Shown: positions 40,060-51,744 of the stretch, piece after piece
Layout: each line of letters opens with the position of its first letter
How positions within the stretch are numbered: the first letter of the stretch is position 1
From: Epiperipatus broadwayi
Lineage: Eukaryota; Onychophora; Udeonychophora; Euonychophora; Peripatidae
Length of the DNA: 64,000 nt
NCBI GenBank assembly: GCA_028023455.1
Contig: JAQFVV010012418.1
Coordinates: 7,871,244 to 7,935,243 of the forward strand
Reading direction: 5' to 3'
Program-made: the position numbers and the translations under genes
Notes under the pieces: model-generated
What the model was told of the DNA's origin: nothing
Databases searched by the model: none
The model's input: the letters and a program-made list of their open reading frames with translations, nothing else

Positions 40060-42260
40060 AATGAGTACAGTAGTGCTATCCATAATTTGCAAACCTAGAA
40101 AGGTACCATCGCTCAGAAGGCAAAAGTAAAAAAAAAAATTGATGACCTTATCAAGAAAGGGGTGTTGGAACCCACAGAAAAATCAGATTGGGTCACCCCA
40201 ATAGTCATCATAACTAAACCTAACGGTCAAATATGCTTGTGTGGGGATTACAGGGTAACTGTAAATAAAGCATTAAACAAGAGCATATACTTTGTTCCAA
40301 ACACTAGAGAAGTTATCGCTTCATTGCAAAAATCTTCTTTGCGAAGTTAGATCTTACCGCTGCATTCCATCAAATCCCAGTTACAGAAGAAGCATCCAGA
40401 ATACTGATAATTACTACTTATCTTGGGCTATACAAATGTAAAAGACTGCCATTTGGAATAACATCGGCCCCTAGCATATTTTCAGTCGAAAATTGAAACC
40501 CTCCTCAATGGATTAGATGGTGTCATATCATATTTTGACAACATCCTTGTAACAGTGACCACACACAAAGAATGTAGAAACCGAGTAGATAAGATATGTG
40601 AATAGCTGAATGAGTTTGGTGCAAAGCTGAATACTGAAAATGCATTTGGAAAACTAAGGAAATTAAATTCCTGGGCTACATTATATCGAGATGCAGCACA
40701 TCTCCTTCCCCCCAAAAGGCTAAATCAGTAGCAGAAGTACCAAGACCCACAAACATGCAGCAACTACAAGCTTTCCTGGGCTTGGTGAATTTTTTTGAAA
40801 CTTTTTTAAAAGGAAAAGCCCATGTGACCACTCTTTTATATAATCTACTGAGGAAAAAACAGAAATGGAAATGGGACAAGCAAGAAGAAACAGCATTTAT
40901 TCGCACTAAAATGCTGCTTACTTCAGAGAAATTATTAGTACATTATAACAGTGATCTGGAAATTATGTTAACCACCAATGCATCTGAATTTGGGGTTGGG
41001 GACGTGCTAAGTCACCCAGTCCAGTTGGAAGAGCGACCCATAGCAAATGCTTCATGCACATTATCCAATGCAGAAAAAACTATAGCCAGTTGTTGGACAA
41101 GGAAGCACTTGCAATTTTGTTCGGAGTGAAAAAATTCCACCAATATCTGTAGGGGAGGAAATTTGCTATTATAACTGATCACAAATGACTGCTGAGAATA
41201 TTCAGAAATAAACATACACCTGATCATTTAAGTTCACTAGTGTTACATTGGCTTAACACTCTCATGGGCTATGATTACAGTCTGGAATACAAAAAGGGAA
41301 AACAAATTGGGTACATGGACATGTTATCACGCTTGCCCGATCTTGATGAAGCACCAGTATTAGAAAGAGAAATAAATTATATAGATATACTTCAGAAGCA
41401 AAACCTAAATAGCAAAATTGTAGTTCAATGGACAGAAGACGATGGCTATCAGTGGATAACAAATAAGATCTGAGGAGGATGGCCGAACAAACGTCCAAGT
41501 TTTCTCCACAAACAATTATGGAATACCCGCGAATAGCTATCCATATGTAAAGGATGCATTTTGAGGAGCAACCAACCTGTGGTGGGGAGACAACAAATAT
41601 TATTAAACTTGCTTTATGAAGGACTGTGAGGGCAAAAGCCCTAGCCCGTAGCATCATATGGTGGCCAAACATCAATGTAGATATAGAAAGATATATAAAG
41701 AAATGTGAGAACTACCAACAGTGTGCAAAAGCACCCATTGATTTTTGAAACATGGCCAAAAGCAGACAACCCATGGCAATGAATCCATATAGACTACTGC
41801 GGTCCATTTGAAGGCCATTTATTTCTAGTTGTAGTCAACTCGTATTCAGGGTGGGCTGAGTATAAAATAGTGAAAAATACCAGCACAGAGGTAACAGTTA
41901 GCACTTTGTACAAGATTTTTGCTCATCACGGGTTTCCAGAAACTTTAGTCTCAGATAATGGAACAAGTTTCACATCAGAAACGTTTGCAGAGATAATGCA
42001 AGATTGGGGAATAAAACATGTACTCACCCCCCCCCCCATACTACCCCCAATCAAATGGATTGGCTGAAAGAGCAGTGCAAAGCCTCAAGTCAGCTATAAA
42101 AAAATGGGGGAAATGAAAATTGACAAAGCTGTATTGACTGCTCTTCTCCACCAGCATTCTACCCCAGTGGCCAAATCGGGAAAATCACTGGCAGAAATAT
42201 ATTTAGGCAGAAAACTGCGAAGAAACTTGCAAAAACAGTGACAACAAAAGAACAAGACAA
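40060..42260 (+). pseudogene. Gypsy pol remnant: RT, RNase H, integrase
   Basis: The order is that of Ty3/Gypsy pol. RT begins near 40140 (KKGVLEPTEKSDWVTPIVII). Motif A, LDLTAAFHQIPV, lies near 40350. LPFGITSAPS lies near 40450. Motif C reads YFDNILV near 40530, where the second catalytic Asp has become Asn. FLGLVNFF near 40775 is the connection region. RNase H spans about 40960-41340, ending in the family phrase GYDYSLEYKKGKQIGYMDML. The integrase zinc-binding part lies near 41660-41740 (CENYQQC). The core contains LVSDNGTSFTSETF near 41945 with its catalytic Asp. Stops and frameshifts separate most of these blocks, and an 11-nt C run at 42027-42037 breaks the integrase frame. It is dead. 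Confidence 0.92.
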
Positions 42261-42660
42261 ACAACAGAGTTGTTCATATAAATTCCAGCTGCAAGAGTGT
42301 GAGTAAAGAACACACTAAAAAATCGATGGTTTCCAGGGGAAGTTATTCACCAGCTGTCAAAACAAGTCATGATAGTTCACATGATGGTAAGATATTAAAA
42401 AACATGTGAACCAGCTACAGAGAAATGAAAGTGACAACTGGATTCCAAATCTAGGCACAACAGAAACTGACGAGACTCTAAAAAATGATAATAAACTGGA
42501 AATTTGCACCACTCAAGAAACTGATCTTAAATTAAATATTTTGTCTAGAGAGAAGTCACCACCACAAATGGAAAATTCATGGCAATGACTAAAAAGGAAA
42601 ATAAATCCTTCCAAATATTTAAATGATTATATTTTAAGTTCGAAGACTAACAAATAATCT

Positions 42661-42679
42661 TCAAACTTGGGGGAAGTAT
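42661..42679 (+). other. Polypurine tract before the 3' LTR
   Basis: CTTGGGGGAAG immediately precedes the 3' LTR start at 42680. This is the expected place of plus-strand priming in LTR elements. Confidence 0.7.
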
Positions 42680-43551
42680 TATTATGTATGTGTATAAGTA
42701 AAATACACATAGACATAAAGTAATAATAGTAAATGTTATAAAATATTAATTTTTATTAAGCGCTTACAGCCTTATATAAGTAATAGTAAATGTTATAAAT
42801 GGGGATTTAATATTTAAACGTTCGTACGTGTATAATTTGTCGCATATACATACGTAAGATATATATACGTGAAGATAAAAATACTTCACTAATTTAATAT
42901 ATTATACTTTAATAGTTGTGTTATTTTCTAAAACAGCAAGAAAACAAGTCTTTTTAGATAAGAAGTTTAATTAACGAAGGAACTTTGCAGATAAACAAGA
43001 TAAGTAATTAAAAAGTAATCGGGCTGCAAAGATAATCAACCAAAGTAAGACTTAAGTCTAAATCTGCTTGTGCAAGTGAACTGGGAGGGATTGATCCGAC
43101 CAGGATGGACAAGATTTGACCAATCAAATCCAGGAAATCAGGACTAGGGAAATGAGTGAAAGTATAAAAAATTGGACATTTGCAACTGGAAGCTCTACCG
43201 ATGCATATGACTGTGAAAGGCGCTGAACGTCGCTTATTTAGCACGGTAGCTCCAGAGCAGACTGCTGGCCTCCGAACATCCAAGAGTCAGCATAGGGACT
43301 ATAAAGTAGGTCCCATTCGATCTTTATTATTGTTTTGGTATACCTTCGGATTTGTTGATATAAATATATGATTGTTTTAATGTATTCGTGTAAATATGTA
43401 TATATTAGTGTCTTGTAATTAAATCTGCTTTTCTTATTCTACCGGCGTTAGTCTTTGTGATTATAACTATTGTATGCATATATAGGCAGGGCAAGGTTAG
43501 CTTACTGTATAGATTGTTTGCCAGCGGGTGTTATAACTGGTGGACATAACA
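42680..43551 (+). repeat. 3' LTR of the Gypsy element
   Basis: It starts TATTATGTATG, where the 5' stub has TGTTATGTATG, and ends CATAACA. It contains a TATA-like AGTATAAAAAAT near 43161 and a direct repeat of AGTAA(TA)ATAGTAAATGTTATA in its first 120 bp. The 63- and 91-codon open frames within it are not genes. Confidence 0.9.
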
Positions 43552-43564
43552 ATTATGTTCACAT

Positions 43565-43770
43565 CACTGAATATTTTCATTCAAAAAAGTGACTAAGAAT
43601 TATTTTTGCAGGCAAAGGCAGTTTCATAATGAGACATTTTAATAAACTTGCACAGAGCATTGATAAATAAAAAATAAAATTATTTGCCAAGTTTATTTTA
43701 AAAATATATCGTTATGAGACTGCCTGTAAAAACAATTCTTAGTAAGTGTATGGAACGAGAGTGTTCAGTG
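43565..43770. mobile_element. Foldback (MITE-like) element of about 206 bp
   Basis: The terminal arms CACTGAATA... and ...TGTTCAGTG are inverted repeats of about 85 bp that share ACTAAGAATT, TTTTT(G/A)CAGGC and a TTTAATAAACTTG-like block. A short AT-rich loop lies at about 43660-43690. Complementarity continues outward through TCACAT into the ATTAT that forms the Gypsy target duplication, so the Gypsy element lies directly at this element's left end. No coding capacity. Confidence 0.8.
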
Positions 43771-44293
43771 ATGTGATTATAATCTTAAATGTTACATATT
43801 AAAGTCAGTGCTAACTTATTTACATGCTATTGAAATTAGTAATACATGATTACATATATATAAATCGTTAAAATATTTATTACAGATCTTTCTTTAACCA
43901 TGTATAAATCAAATATTTTATTTGTATAATGAAAATTTTCAATAAATTTTTTTTAATATCAGATGAACTATTACTTATTATAACGTCCTTTCGTGCGATC
44001 ATGTTTTTAATTTATCATAATTACCTAGAATAATATAAAATTTGTCATATATTATTCTATATATATCTGATGGTTAGCTTAACATTTATATAATTTCTTA
44101 TGAAGGGCATTTTTTTAAAGCAATATTTTGCAGGAAAAAAAAAGTACAGTATCTATATCTTGTAATCTCGACAATTGTGTATTATTTGATAATCCATTTG
44201 TATTCTGCACTTTTAGTTAGTATATTATTTAAGAATTCTGAAATAAATATTCCACTTTGTGGAAATAATTGATTGCATATATATATTTTATAG
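43771..44293. other. AT-rich 3' end of the giant intron
   Basis: It ends in ATATATTTTATAG, a usable 3' splice site. Nothing else was recognised. Confidence 0.5.
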
Positions 44294-44439
44294 GAATAAT
44301 TCCCAAAGCGTCAAGCAAAGAACATTTAGCAGACAATTTCAACGTCTTAACATTTGAACTGAGTGAAGATGATATGAAACAGCTCAACAAGTTGGATAAG
44401 CAGGAGAAATTTAGTTGGGATCCTGCATTAATAGCTTGA
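44294..44439 (+). CDS. Aldo-keto reductase, terminal coding exon
   Basis: Two bases complete the split Gly codon. Then 47 residues follow, beginning IIPKASSKEHLADNFNVLTF, running through ELSEDDMKQLNKLD and ending FSWDPALIA before TGA at 44437-44439. IPK is the conserved NADP(H)-binding strand of the AKR barrel, and the Asn of the ADN segment corresponds to the family's (R/K)xxEN cofactor contact. The usual Ser after IPK is Ala here. ELSEDDMKQLNKLD is the standard C-terminal helix, and the WDP near the C-terminus is common in animal and bacterial members of this subgroup. The reading frame is intact. Together with 2535-2628 this gives the last ~79 residues of the enzyme. Confidence 0.95.
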
Positions 44440-44484
44440 TCAAAAGTTTTTCACCGAACTATGTTTCACATTTGCTTTTACTTT

Positions 44485-44490
44485 ATTAAA
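44485..44490 (+). promoter_or_regulatory. Possible poly(A) signal of the AKR gene (ATTAAA)
   Basis: ATTAAA lies 46 bp after the stop codon and is followed by a GT-rich stretch (GGTGGTTGC). Other A/T-rich hexamers lie further on, so the true site is uncertain. Confidence 0.35.
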
Positions 44491-44961
44491 AGGTGGTTGC
44501 TTTTGGAGCTAATTCCAATTATTTATTTTACGAACAAGTTCAATAATTCGGTTATAAATTTAATGTAAAGTCATGTATGCATTATTTTATATTTAGTTTA
44601 AACATTTTATCTTGAAAACGCTTATTATTTCTATCTCTTAGAATTTATTAAATTCTAGGTCAGGGGTTCCCAATCTTTTTTACGCCGGTGTCCCTAAAAA
44701 TTTTAATATGTTCTAACACTTCTTAGAGTAATAATTTATTTAAGAATAAAAATGAAGGTGATCAAAAAAAATTTGTATAATTAATTTTTAATAATATATA
44801 AAACAAAAATAAAACATATGGAAAAGAAAAAAATATTATAACGAATTAAAAGTTGCATAAACCCTACTAAAAAATTAAAATTCCATCCATGCATAAAATG
44901 TCTTTAAAAAAAATTATAATTAATGTTCAAACATTCATAAGCCAATTTAAATTTAATAACA

Positions 44962-46830
44962 CTATTGTTCCAGTTTATTGTATAAAAGTTTGTCAAAACA
45001 TGGCATTTTGTTGTTGATAGCAAACCGCATGTCTGCCTGAGCGCCCAAGCGATTTCTAGATTTTATCTTTATTGACAAAAGGATACTAAATCCAGACTCA
45101 CGTAAGTATGTTGTCATGAATGGGATGAACACAGGTAGTGCTTTTTTACAAAGTTTTGGAAACATGTCCATTGCCAAACATCAATATTGTTCGGAAGTTT
45201 TGCTTTTAAACTGCATTTCAAAAACATGATTTATGCACAGTTCAAAAAGATCTTCCTTCAGATCTTTATCATCTGACATATTATCCAAAATTGAAGGAGT
45301 ATAGATTTATAATCCATTTTTCAGAAGTTTCTAGTTCTCTTCCTCCAAAATATCCATCAAATGACTTTGTTAGTATTTCCAAATGATCCACAATTTCTTC
45401 ATACACCCTTGGACAAAATTGAAGGAGTATAAATTTATAATCCATTTTTCAGAAGTTTCCAGTTCTCTTCCTCCAAAATATCCATCAAATGACTTTGATA
45501 GTATTTCCAAATGATCCACAATTTCTTCACACCCCTTGGAATTAGACTCATCATCATCAACCACTTCTTTGAGTAATGGAAAATTTGATTCCCTTTTTTT
45601 AACTTATTGACACCAAAAATGTAAACTTTTCTTGGAAAACATTTAACTTTTCCCAGCATTTCAATATGTTTACATTTTCCCCTTGGATATAGATACACTC
45701 AAGTCATTCATATGAGTAAAAATATTTGAAAGTTAACATTTGGTTGAATTCTTGTGATTCCATTACTCCAGGCAGATCATAATCACGTTTCTTTAGAAAA
45801 GCTTTGACTTCTCACAGTTCGAAGAAGCACATTCAAGCTCTCCCACCGACTTCATTGTGGAAAACCAAAACTAAATGCTCACTTCCAAAATCTTCACAAA
45901 GCAACTTAAAGAGGTGGTGGTTCAGAACATAATCTCTAATTCAGTTGATGGTCTCCACAGAAGTGTCCAGAACTTTTTTCAACTTTGGAGGCAATATTTT
46001 TGATGCCAAAGTATGTCAATGAAGAAAAGAATGGGTACCTTGCAAGTGAGAACTCTTGTTTCATTAGTGCAAAAAAAAAAAATCCTGATTTATTTCCTAG
46101 CATAACAGGTGCATCATCAGTACACAGAGAACCAATAATTTGGGTATCTAACTCATATTTCACAAAGAAGTCTTTTACACACTGGAAGACATCTTTTTTT
46201 TCTGTGGTTGTTTTCAGATCTTGATAGAACAGGAAATGTTCCATTATGACACTATCATGGACATACCTCACTAATGCAATGAGTTGACTGCAATTTGCAG
46301 CATCAGTTATTTCATCCAACTGAAGAGATTTTCAAGGGACTAGTTCTAATATAAGTGATAACTTGATCCAAAATCACTAATTCAGCTCTGAATAACATTA
46401 CTTGATATCAATATTAATTTAACTTTGCTTGAGGTTTTCCCCCACAGAACAATTGCTTCTATTTGTAATTCACACAGTTTCATCACTTCTGCAATTGTAT
46501 GGGGTTTTTTGGATTTGTCTACTTTTATACACCATAAGGTATGAAGCCATCAGCAGTGGTTTGACAGCAGATATAAAACAAATTTGGAAGAGTTGCTCAA
46601 GAATCAAAGTGGGTCCTTTTAGTTTTCAATGGTTCAACATCATGGCCTGCAACATCTGCTCCATCATGCCAATTGTTGAAGTATTTCAGAAGCTTAGATG
46701 GCTTCATATTTGCATTTAAAAAGACATTGTCACAAAGTATGCACATGGGTTTTTACAGATTCTCATTTGTTCCGGTGCAAGTGTAACCAAACCGCACATA
46801 ATCATCATTCCATTTCCTTTTCTTAGACAT
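44962..46830 (-). pseudogene. hAT transposase remnant
   Basis: ATG at 46830 starts MSKKRKWNDDYVRFGYTCTG, followed by a BED-like zinc-binding part (MCILCDNVF, then MKPSKLLKYF). The catalytic core near 45940-46320 has MDEITDAANCSQLIALVRYV and later GSLCTDDAPVMLG, with the acidic residues of the hAT core region. The C-terminal dimerisation part at 44962-45177 reads FMTTYLRESGFSILLSIKIK followed by SRNRLGAQADMRFA. Between the core and the C-terminus there are many stops, frameshifts and a 128-bp internal duplication. It therefore cannot make a working protein. Confidence 0.92.
45286..45541. repeat. 128-bp tandem duplication inside the hAT transposase
   Basis: Two copies starting CAAAATTGAAGGAGTAT (45286 and 45414) are nearly identical. 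The duplication arose after insertion and disrupts the transposase frame. Confidence 0.92.
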
Positions 46831-47246
46831 AATGAAGGGTTAATTATTAATTTAAGAAATTATAATCTGGAAAAAAAATAAAGATAGTTAGGATAAGTAA
46901 AATAACATGAAATATAGTCATCATTTATTAGAGACACAAGAGAAATGAGTATTGCATGAACACAGAATCAACAATGCACTGACTACCATAGCATAACACA
47001 TGGGTTTATATACTCTGTGAAACATTTTAGAATATTATTATAATATATATCACATGAAATCATTGATTAATTCTTCTTAGTTCTGGAAGTTTCTCGAATC
47101 ATGATCATGTGAATACATTACACAAATAAATGATAAATAAAAATCAAACATAATTCTTGCTGAAGTGTTATCTTGTACCCCCTGGAATGCCATCTCACAC
47201 CCCCAAGAAGTGCCCGCACCCCTGGTTGGGAAGTCCTGTTCCGAGT

Positions 47247-50200
47247 CATAGGAAATGGAAAAATACATTTAGATATATCTTTTTTTTAAAAATTTTTTTT
47301 AGAATTGATGATAAATTATATTTTTTTATTATAAATATCTAAATTCTACAAATATATGGCAACTATAATTAAATACATTTTTTTATTTCTAAATAAATGC
47401 AAAAAGACAAAAAAATCTTTATGGAGTGTATTAACAACTATGATTACATTATTTGGTTGAAATATAAGTACAAACACCATTCCTAATTTTGCAAATATTA
47501 AAAAAAATATTTGCAGTAATAAGACGTTATTGGAAGCATAAATTATAAACATGCATTTTCAAATTTTTATCAGTGTGCCTGTATCTCAATTCCACTATAT
47601 TGATTAAGTCTGATATCTCTAGCTCATCTAATCTGTGAATATTGCTCGAGAAATACAAATATAATGAAAGAGAGTGGTCAGAGTTTCTCTGCCAGTGAAT
47701 GATTATGATTTGGTAGAATTGGGATGAGGGGTGTACTTGGTAACTTTTTTGAAAGATAAATTTGAAGGCTGAGATACAACAGACTCAAATGGGCTGCATT
47801 TAACAATTTAATAGAATAACTATAATAATGAAATTAGTTATATGAAGGGCTTTTATTTTGTTCAATTATTTAAAAATGGGACATAGATACCCTATATATC
47901 ATTAAAAAATATAGAAATTTTATTTCAATACAAATCATCATGCTGATTTCTAGTAACAAATATCCTATTATAAAGGCCCAACTTCCTTGACTGAGCATAT
48001 GAAAGGAATAAATGGCAATAAATTTTTTTATACAAATATTTTAGGGAAACTTGAGCAGTTTTCATAGAAAAGGTGGACCTCATTTACTTTAAAGACTTTC
48101 TAAAAGTCAATATTGCTTGCTTTCACTTATTAAAATAGAGAGAGAATAATATAAGATACAATTAGCATAATGTTGAAGTCCTTCAAAAAATAATGTGCAG
48201 AAATTAAGACAGTAGTATAATAATTAAAAAACCGACAGAAGAACATATATGTTTTGTGGTTTGATTCATAATCATCCATAAATTTATGATTAACTTCCTA
48301 ATCTTGCTCTTTCCTGGCATTACAAGAAGGTAAACATAAAAGTGTTATAATAATTTTGAGAATTTATTGGTATGTTAAAATTAAAAGATCATAATTTTAT
48401 ATTATTTATTGGTCATAAGTCGGTTGCCATAATATTACATTAAATTATATGCTAATGTGCAGAAATTAAGACAGTAGTATAATAATTAAAAAACCGACAG
48501 AACATATATGTTTTGTGGTTTGATTCATAGTCATCCATAAATTTATGATTAACTTCCTAATCTTGCTATTTCCTGGCATTAAAGTGACCTCATTCACAAA
48601 TACTATTAATAAAATGTCATGGAGGGAAAGAATTCAAAGGCTGGTAAAGCGGTGTAAGAAAAAGTATGAGTAAATGGATACTCAAACCAATATGTCCTTA
48701 AATAACATTCAATATTTTGTGAGATATTGTCATTCCTTTTCAAGATCTATGGATATATGATATAGATGCTAAGATACTATTTGAAAATTTGTTAAAAAAA
48801 GCATTCTCCCAATTCAGATCTAAGTAACGTATGTTACAAGTATGACAATAATGCATGTCAATTATAAAACTGATTACTAAATTCTTGATCAGATTATTAA
48901 TTTGGCACCTCAAGACTTCAACTTATATGCTATTATAAAGTATGTAAAAATATATCAGGGAAAGCAATTGTATTTGAAAATGACCATTCTAATATAACTA
49001 GTTATATCATTCACGTTTTTCCCTTTCACTGATCTTGCTCACTATTTACATTAGTATTCTGTTGAACAAGGTGTGGAATTAATTCTGAATGTTCAACTGA
49101 CCTATTACTACTTATGTCTTATGAAAATAAATTTGGTATTTGTAAAGTTTCCGAAATTAATGTGGAGTACTTTTCCCAGTCTATATTTAAAATAGCAGTG
49201 AATGTGTTCATGACTAAATGTTGCAATTTACGCAATGTTAAATGTTTGCAATAAAAAATTTAATCAAAAAAAAAAAACACAACTCGGAAGAAAAATTAAA
49301 ATTATCAATGCATGTCTTAAGAGCCTGCTGACATTTTTGTTTTTAATGTGTATTATGGAGTTAAATTAATATTTATATCATTCAGATCTAATTTTATCCA
49401 TATATTGTTTATTCCACTCCAAGTGAATGAATTTGATTAATATCAATTTTTTTCTCCCGATACACATACACAAAATATGTAAGGATTCTATATCTTAATC
49501 CTAAATGTTGAGCTTGTTCACCTAAGTCATTTAATCCTTTATAAAATGGTCTTGTAACAAATTATTAATGTTTTTACTATGAACAGAAAATAACCATTTA
49601 TAATCACTGTGTGTTGCTTTATTGATTAGTCAATGTATATTCTAAATTCAACTTGTTCATGAATCTCTGGCAGATGTGTGGAGGTAGTGTCAATATCACA
49701 TGCTTCAAACATGACTTTAATATTTCTATTATTCATGCACTACTTTGTCATGCATGGTTCCTGCAATATAGTGACAGACTCTGGAGCTCAACATCCACAG
49801 ATCATGGCTTTAGTCTATTATTGCGATTCCATTTCTTATGAACTCCATAAAAACATTCAATTATTTATTTATGCCTTATTTTTATAATAAAGTAGCTGAA
49901 TTACAAACAAGTTATTCATTACATATTTTCATAAAGATAATATCTACTCACGTTTTCTTAATGAACAAAAATGTCTTAATATCTTCCAAAATAATTTGTT
50001 TTCTCTTCAGTCAGATAAAAGTAAAAAAAAAATTATAAGAAGTGGATTTTTTTGCTCAGCGCAATCGCCTTGATGCAATGACATATGGGGGAAAAAAACT
50101 ATACAAAATTAATCACACAATATATCACTATATAACAACCATAATTGTATATATATATTTAAAAATAATACTGAAAAGCTTTTTTCTGCAGATGTTTTTT

Positions 50201-51744
50201 GTCCTTATCAAAGTGGTGTAAACTATTTTAAAGCGTCAATAGAACCAATAATAATACAAACAATTCAAATATAAACAATACCCCCCCCCACCTACCTTGA
50301 TTGCCTAATTAAATAATGGAAAATTATATATCTAGGGGTTTTTTCCTCTATTCATTTTGTGTGATTGTTAAACTATATATGATTGTTAAAATGGTTTAAT
50401 TGGGAAAGGGTAAAGGAAAGAATGGGGAGGGGGGGCAAAAGAAAAAGGAATAATTTTTTTTTATCTTATAATATTTGCAAGCATTTGGATTGGTTTTTTA
50501 AATAATAATTATAGAGAATTTCATGTATAAAAAAATATAGATGCCGCTATGTATATGATGTAAATTGAAGCTTTGAAATAGTTCACATCACAATGATAAG
50601 TACAAAAAAATATTTGCCGAAAAAGGCTTTTCTGTATTATTATTATTAAAATAATTTTCATTATATACAGATATTTTATATTGTCTTATTTATTTTAAAA
50701 TATATGAAAAAAATAGCGCAATGGATCCCCCCCCCCCCATTTTTGATGATAGATTATTATACAAGTATTTCTGTACTAATCTATGCTTTTACCTGTAAAA
50801 CATCAAAACAAACTATGGCTGATAGTAATTTGATTTTTTCCCCCTCTCAAATGTATTTATATTATTAATTGTAATATAATCAGCAACTTTTTACAAATAA
50901 GAAAGCTAAATCAGGAACATTTATTTGGATTTTATGAACTATATTACTGAATATTCGTCGCGCATTTTCATATACTTGCTTGTAATTATACTTTTCATAC
51001 GCAAAAAATACATCTAATCTAAATCAATAAATAGAAATAATATACAAAGTAGAAATTTGAATGATTAGAAAAAGAAGAGACTGATTTTGAGATGAAAATT
51101 CGGAAAATAAAAAAAAAAGGACATATACTCAGAGATAGAGAATTTGATGATTATATCAGTGGCCAGACAAAACTTACTTTTTGAATTTTTTATTGTCATA
51201 TACAGCAATTACTCATAATTGTTCTACAATACTAAGCATACAATTTCTAAATGAGAACATTATTTGAGGAATGCAAGGCATAAATATGAGAACACATCTG
51301 AGAAATGCAAAAACAATTATGAATCTTTCTTTATAAGGGTAAATATGATTTACTAATATAGTCTTAAATTTTTTTTTACCAAAATATTTACCCCAAGTAT
51401 TATAGATTACATTTGCTACAATATTTGGATATGAAAGTTAATATTATATAGCATAATTTATTTGTTTGATATATCCTATAATTATTCCTAGATGATTTGA
51501 TATTAATAAAGTTTCTGATTCCCAAAACACACTTTTCAAGCAATTATCTCTTCTTAATTTGTTCTTTGCAATCTTAAAAATGGAAATGCTGTAGGTAGTG
51601 ATAAATACCTGGGAAAAATTTAAAATGTTGGTTTAAAGGCTAACTTCAAAATTATTGGAAGTTTTTAGAAATATACGAACTCATAATGTTATGCCACATA
51701 ATCTCAAGGATACTTACATTATTTAAAAATAAAATTCGACAAAA
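47247..51744. other. Intergenic AT-rich sequence between the two convergent genes
   Basis: No host gene was recognised. It holds the tandem duplication at 48191-48581, poly(C)/poly(G) runs near 50281, 50429 and 50727, and a weak SINE-like phrase near 50045-50090 (GCTCAGCGCAATCGCCTTGA). Confidence 0.45.
48191..48581. repeat. Direct repeat pair, about 130 bp each, spacing 262 bp
   Basis: TAATGTGCAGAAATTAAGAC starts the copies at 48191 and 48453. Identity continues through AACATATATGTTTTGTGGTT to TTTCCTGGCATTA. The only notable difference is a 3-base deletion after GACAGA in copy 2. High identity implies a recent duplication. Confidence 0.92.

Larger units (their letters stand above)
39976..43551 (+). 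mobile_element. Ty3/Gypsy LTR retrotransposon, 5'-deleted and inactive
   Basis: The element is bounded by TGTTATG (39976) and CATAACA (ending 43551), an exact inverted terminal pair. It is flanked by a perfect 5-bp target duplication, ATTAT (39971-39975 and 43552-43556). The layout is a 61-bp stub of 5' LTR, an abrupt jump into pol, RT-RNase H-integrase in Gypsy order, a purine-rich tract and a full 3' LTR of 872 bp. Gag, protease, the primer-binding site and most of the 5' LTR are missing. It sits in the AKR intron in the gene's own orientation. Confidence 0.95.
2629..44293 (+). other. 41.7-kb intron of the AKR gene
   Basis: It runs from GTAAGT at 2629 to TTTTATAG at 44286-44293. The flanking exons join in phase (1 + 2 bases) and restore the conserved QNIG/IIPK junction of aldo-keto reductases. 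Its length is explained by accumulated elements: hAT, LINE, SINEs, a foldback insertion, a Penelope-like element, Gypsy and a pseudogene. That no exon was missed inside rests on the family order being complete across the junction. Confidence 0.8.
44661..47238 (-). mobile_element. hAT transposon with BED-type transposase (ZBED5/SCAND3-like group)
   Basis: A complete-length element of 2,578 bp. The ends are CAGGGGTTCCCAATC at 44661 and, on the other strand at 47238, CAGGACTTCCCAACC. These terminal inverted repeats are typical of the group. The flanks TTCTAGGT (44653-44660) and TTCCGAGT (47239-47246) match at 6 of 8 bases, a decayed 8-bp target duplication. The transposase lies on the minus strand and is broken. 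Confidence 0.93.

Noticed and set aside
42406-42588. 60-codon frame near the 3' end of the Gypsy element
   Set aside because: It is only the tail of the decayed pol region before the polypurine tract and does not define a separate gene.
49653-50038. Three overlapping plus-strand frames of 62-69 codons
   Set aside because: Mutually overlapping in different frames, with no motif in any.
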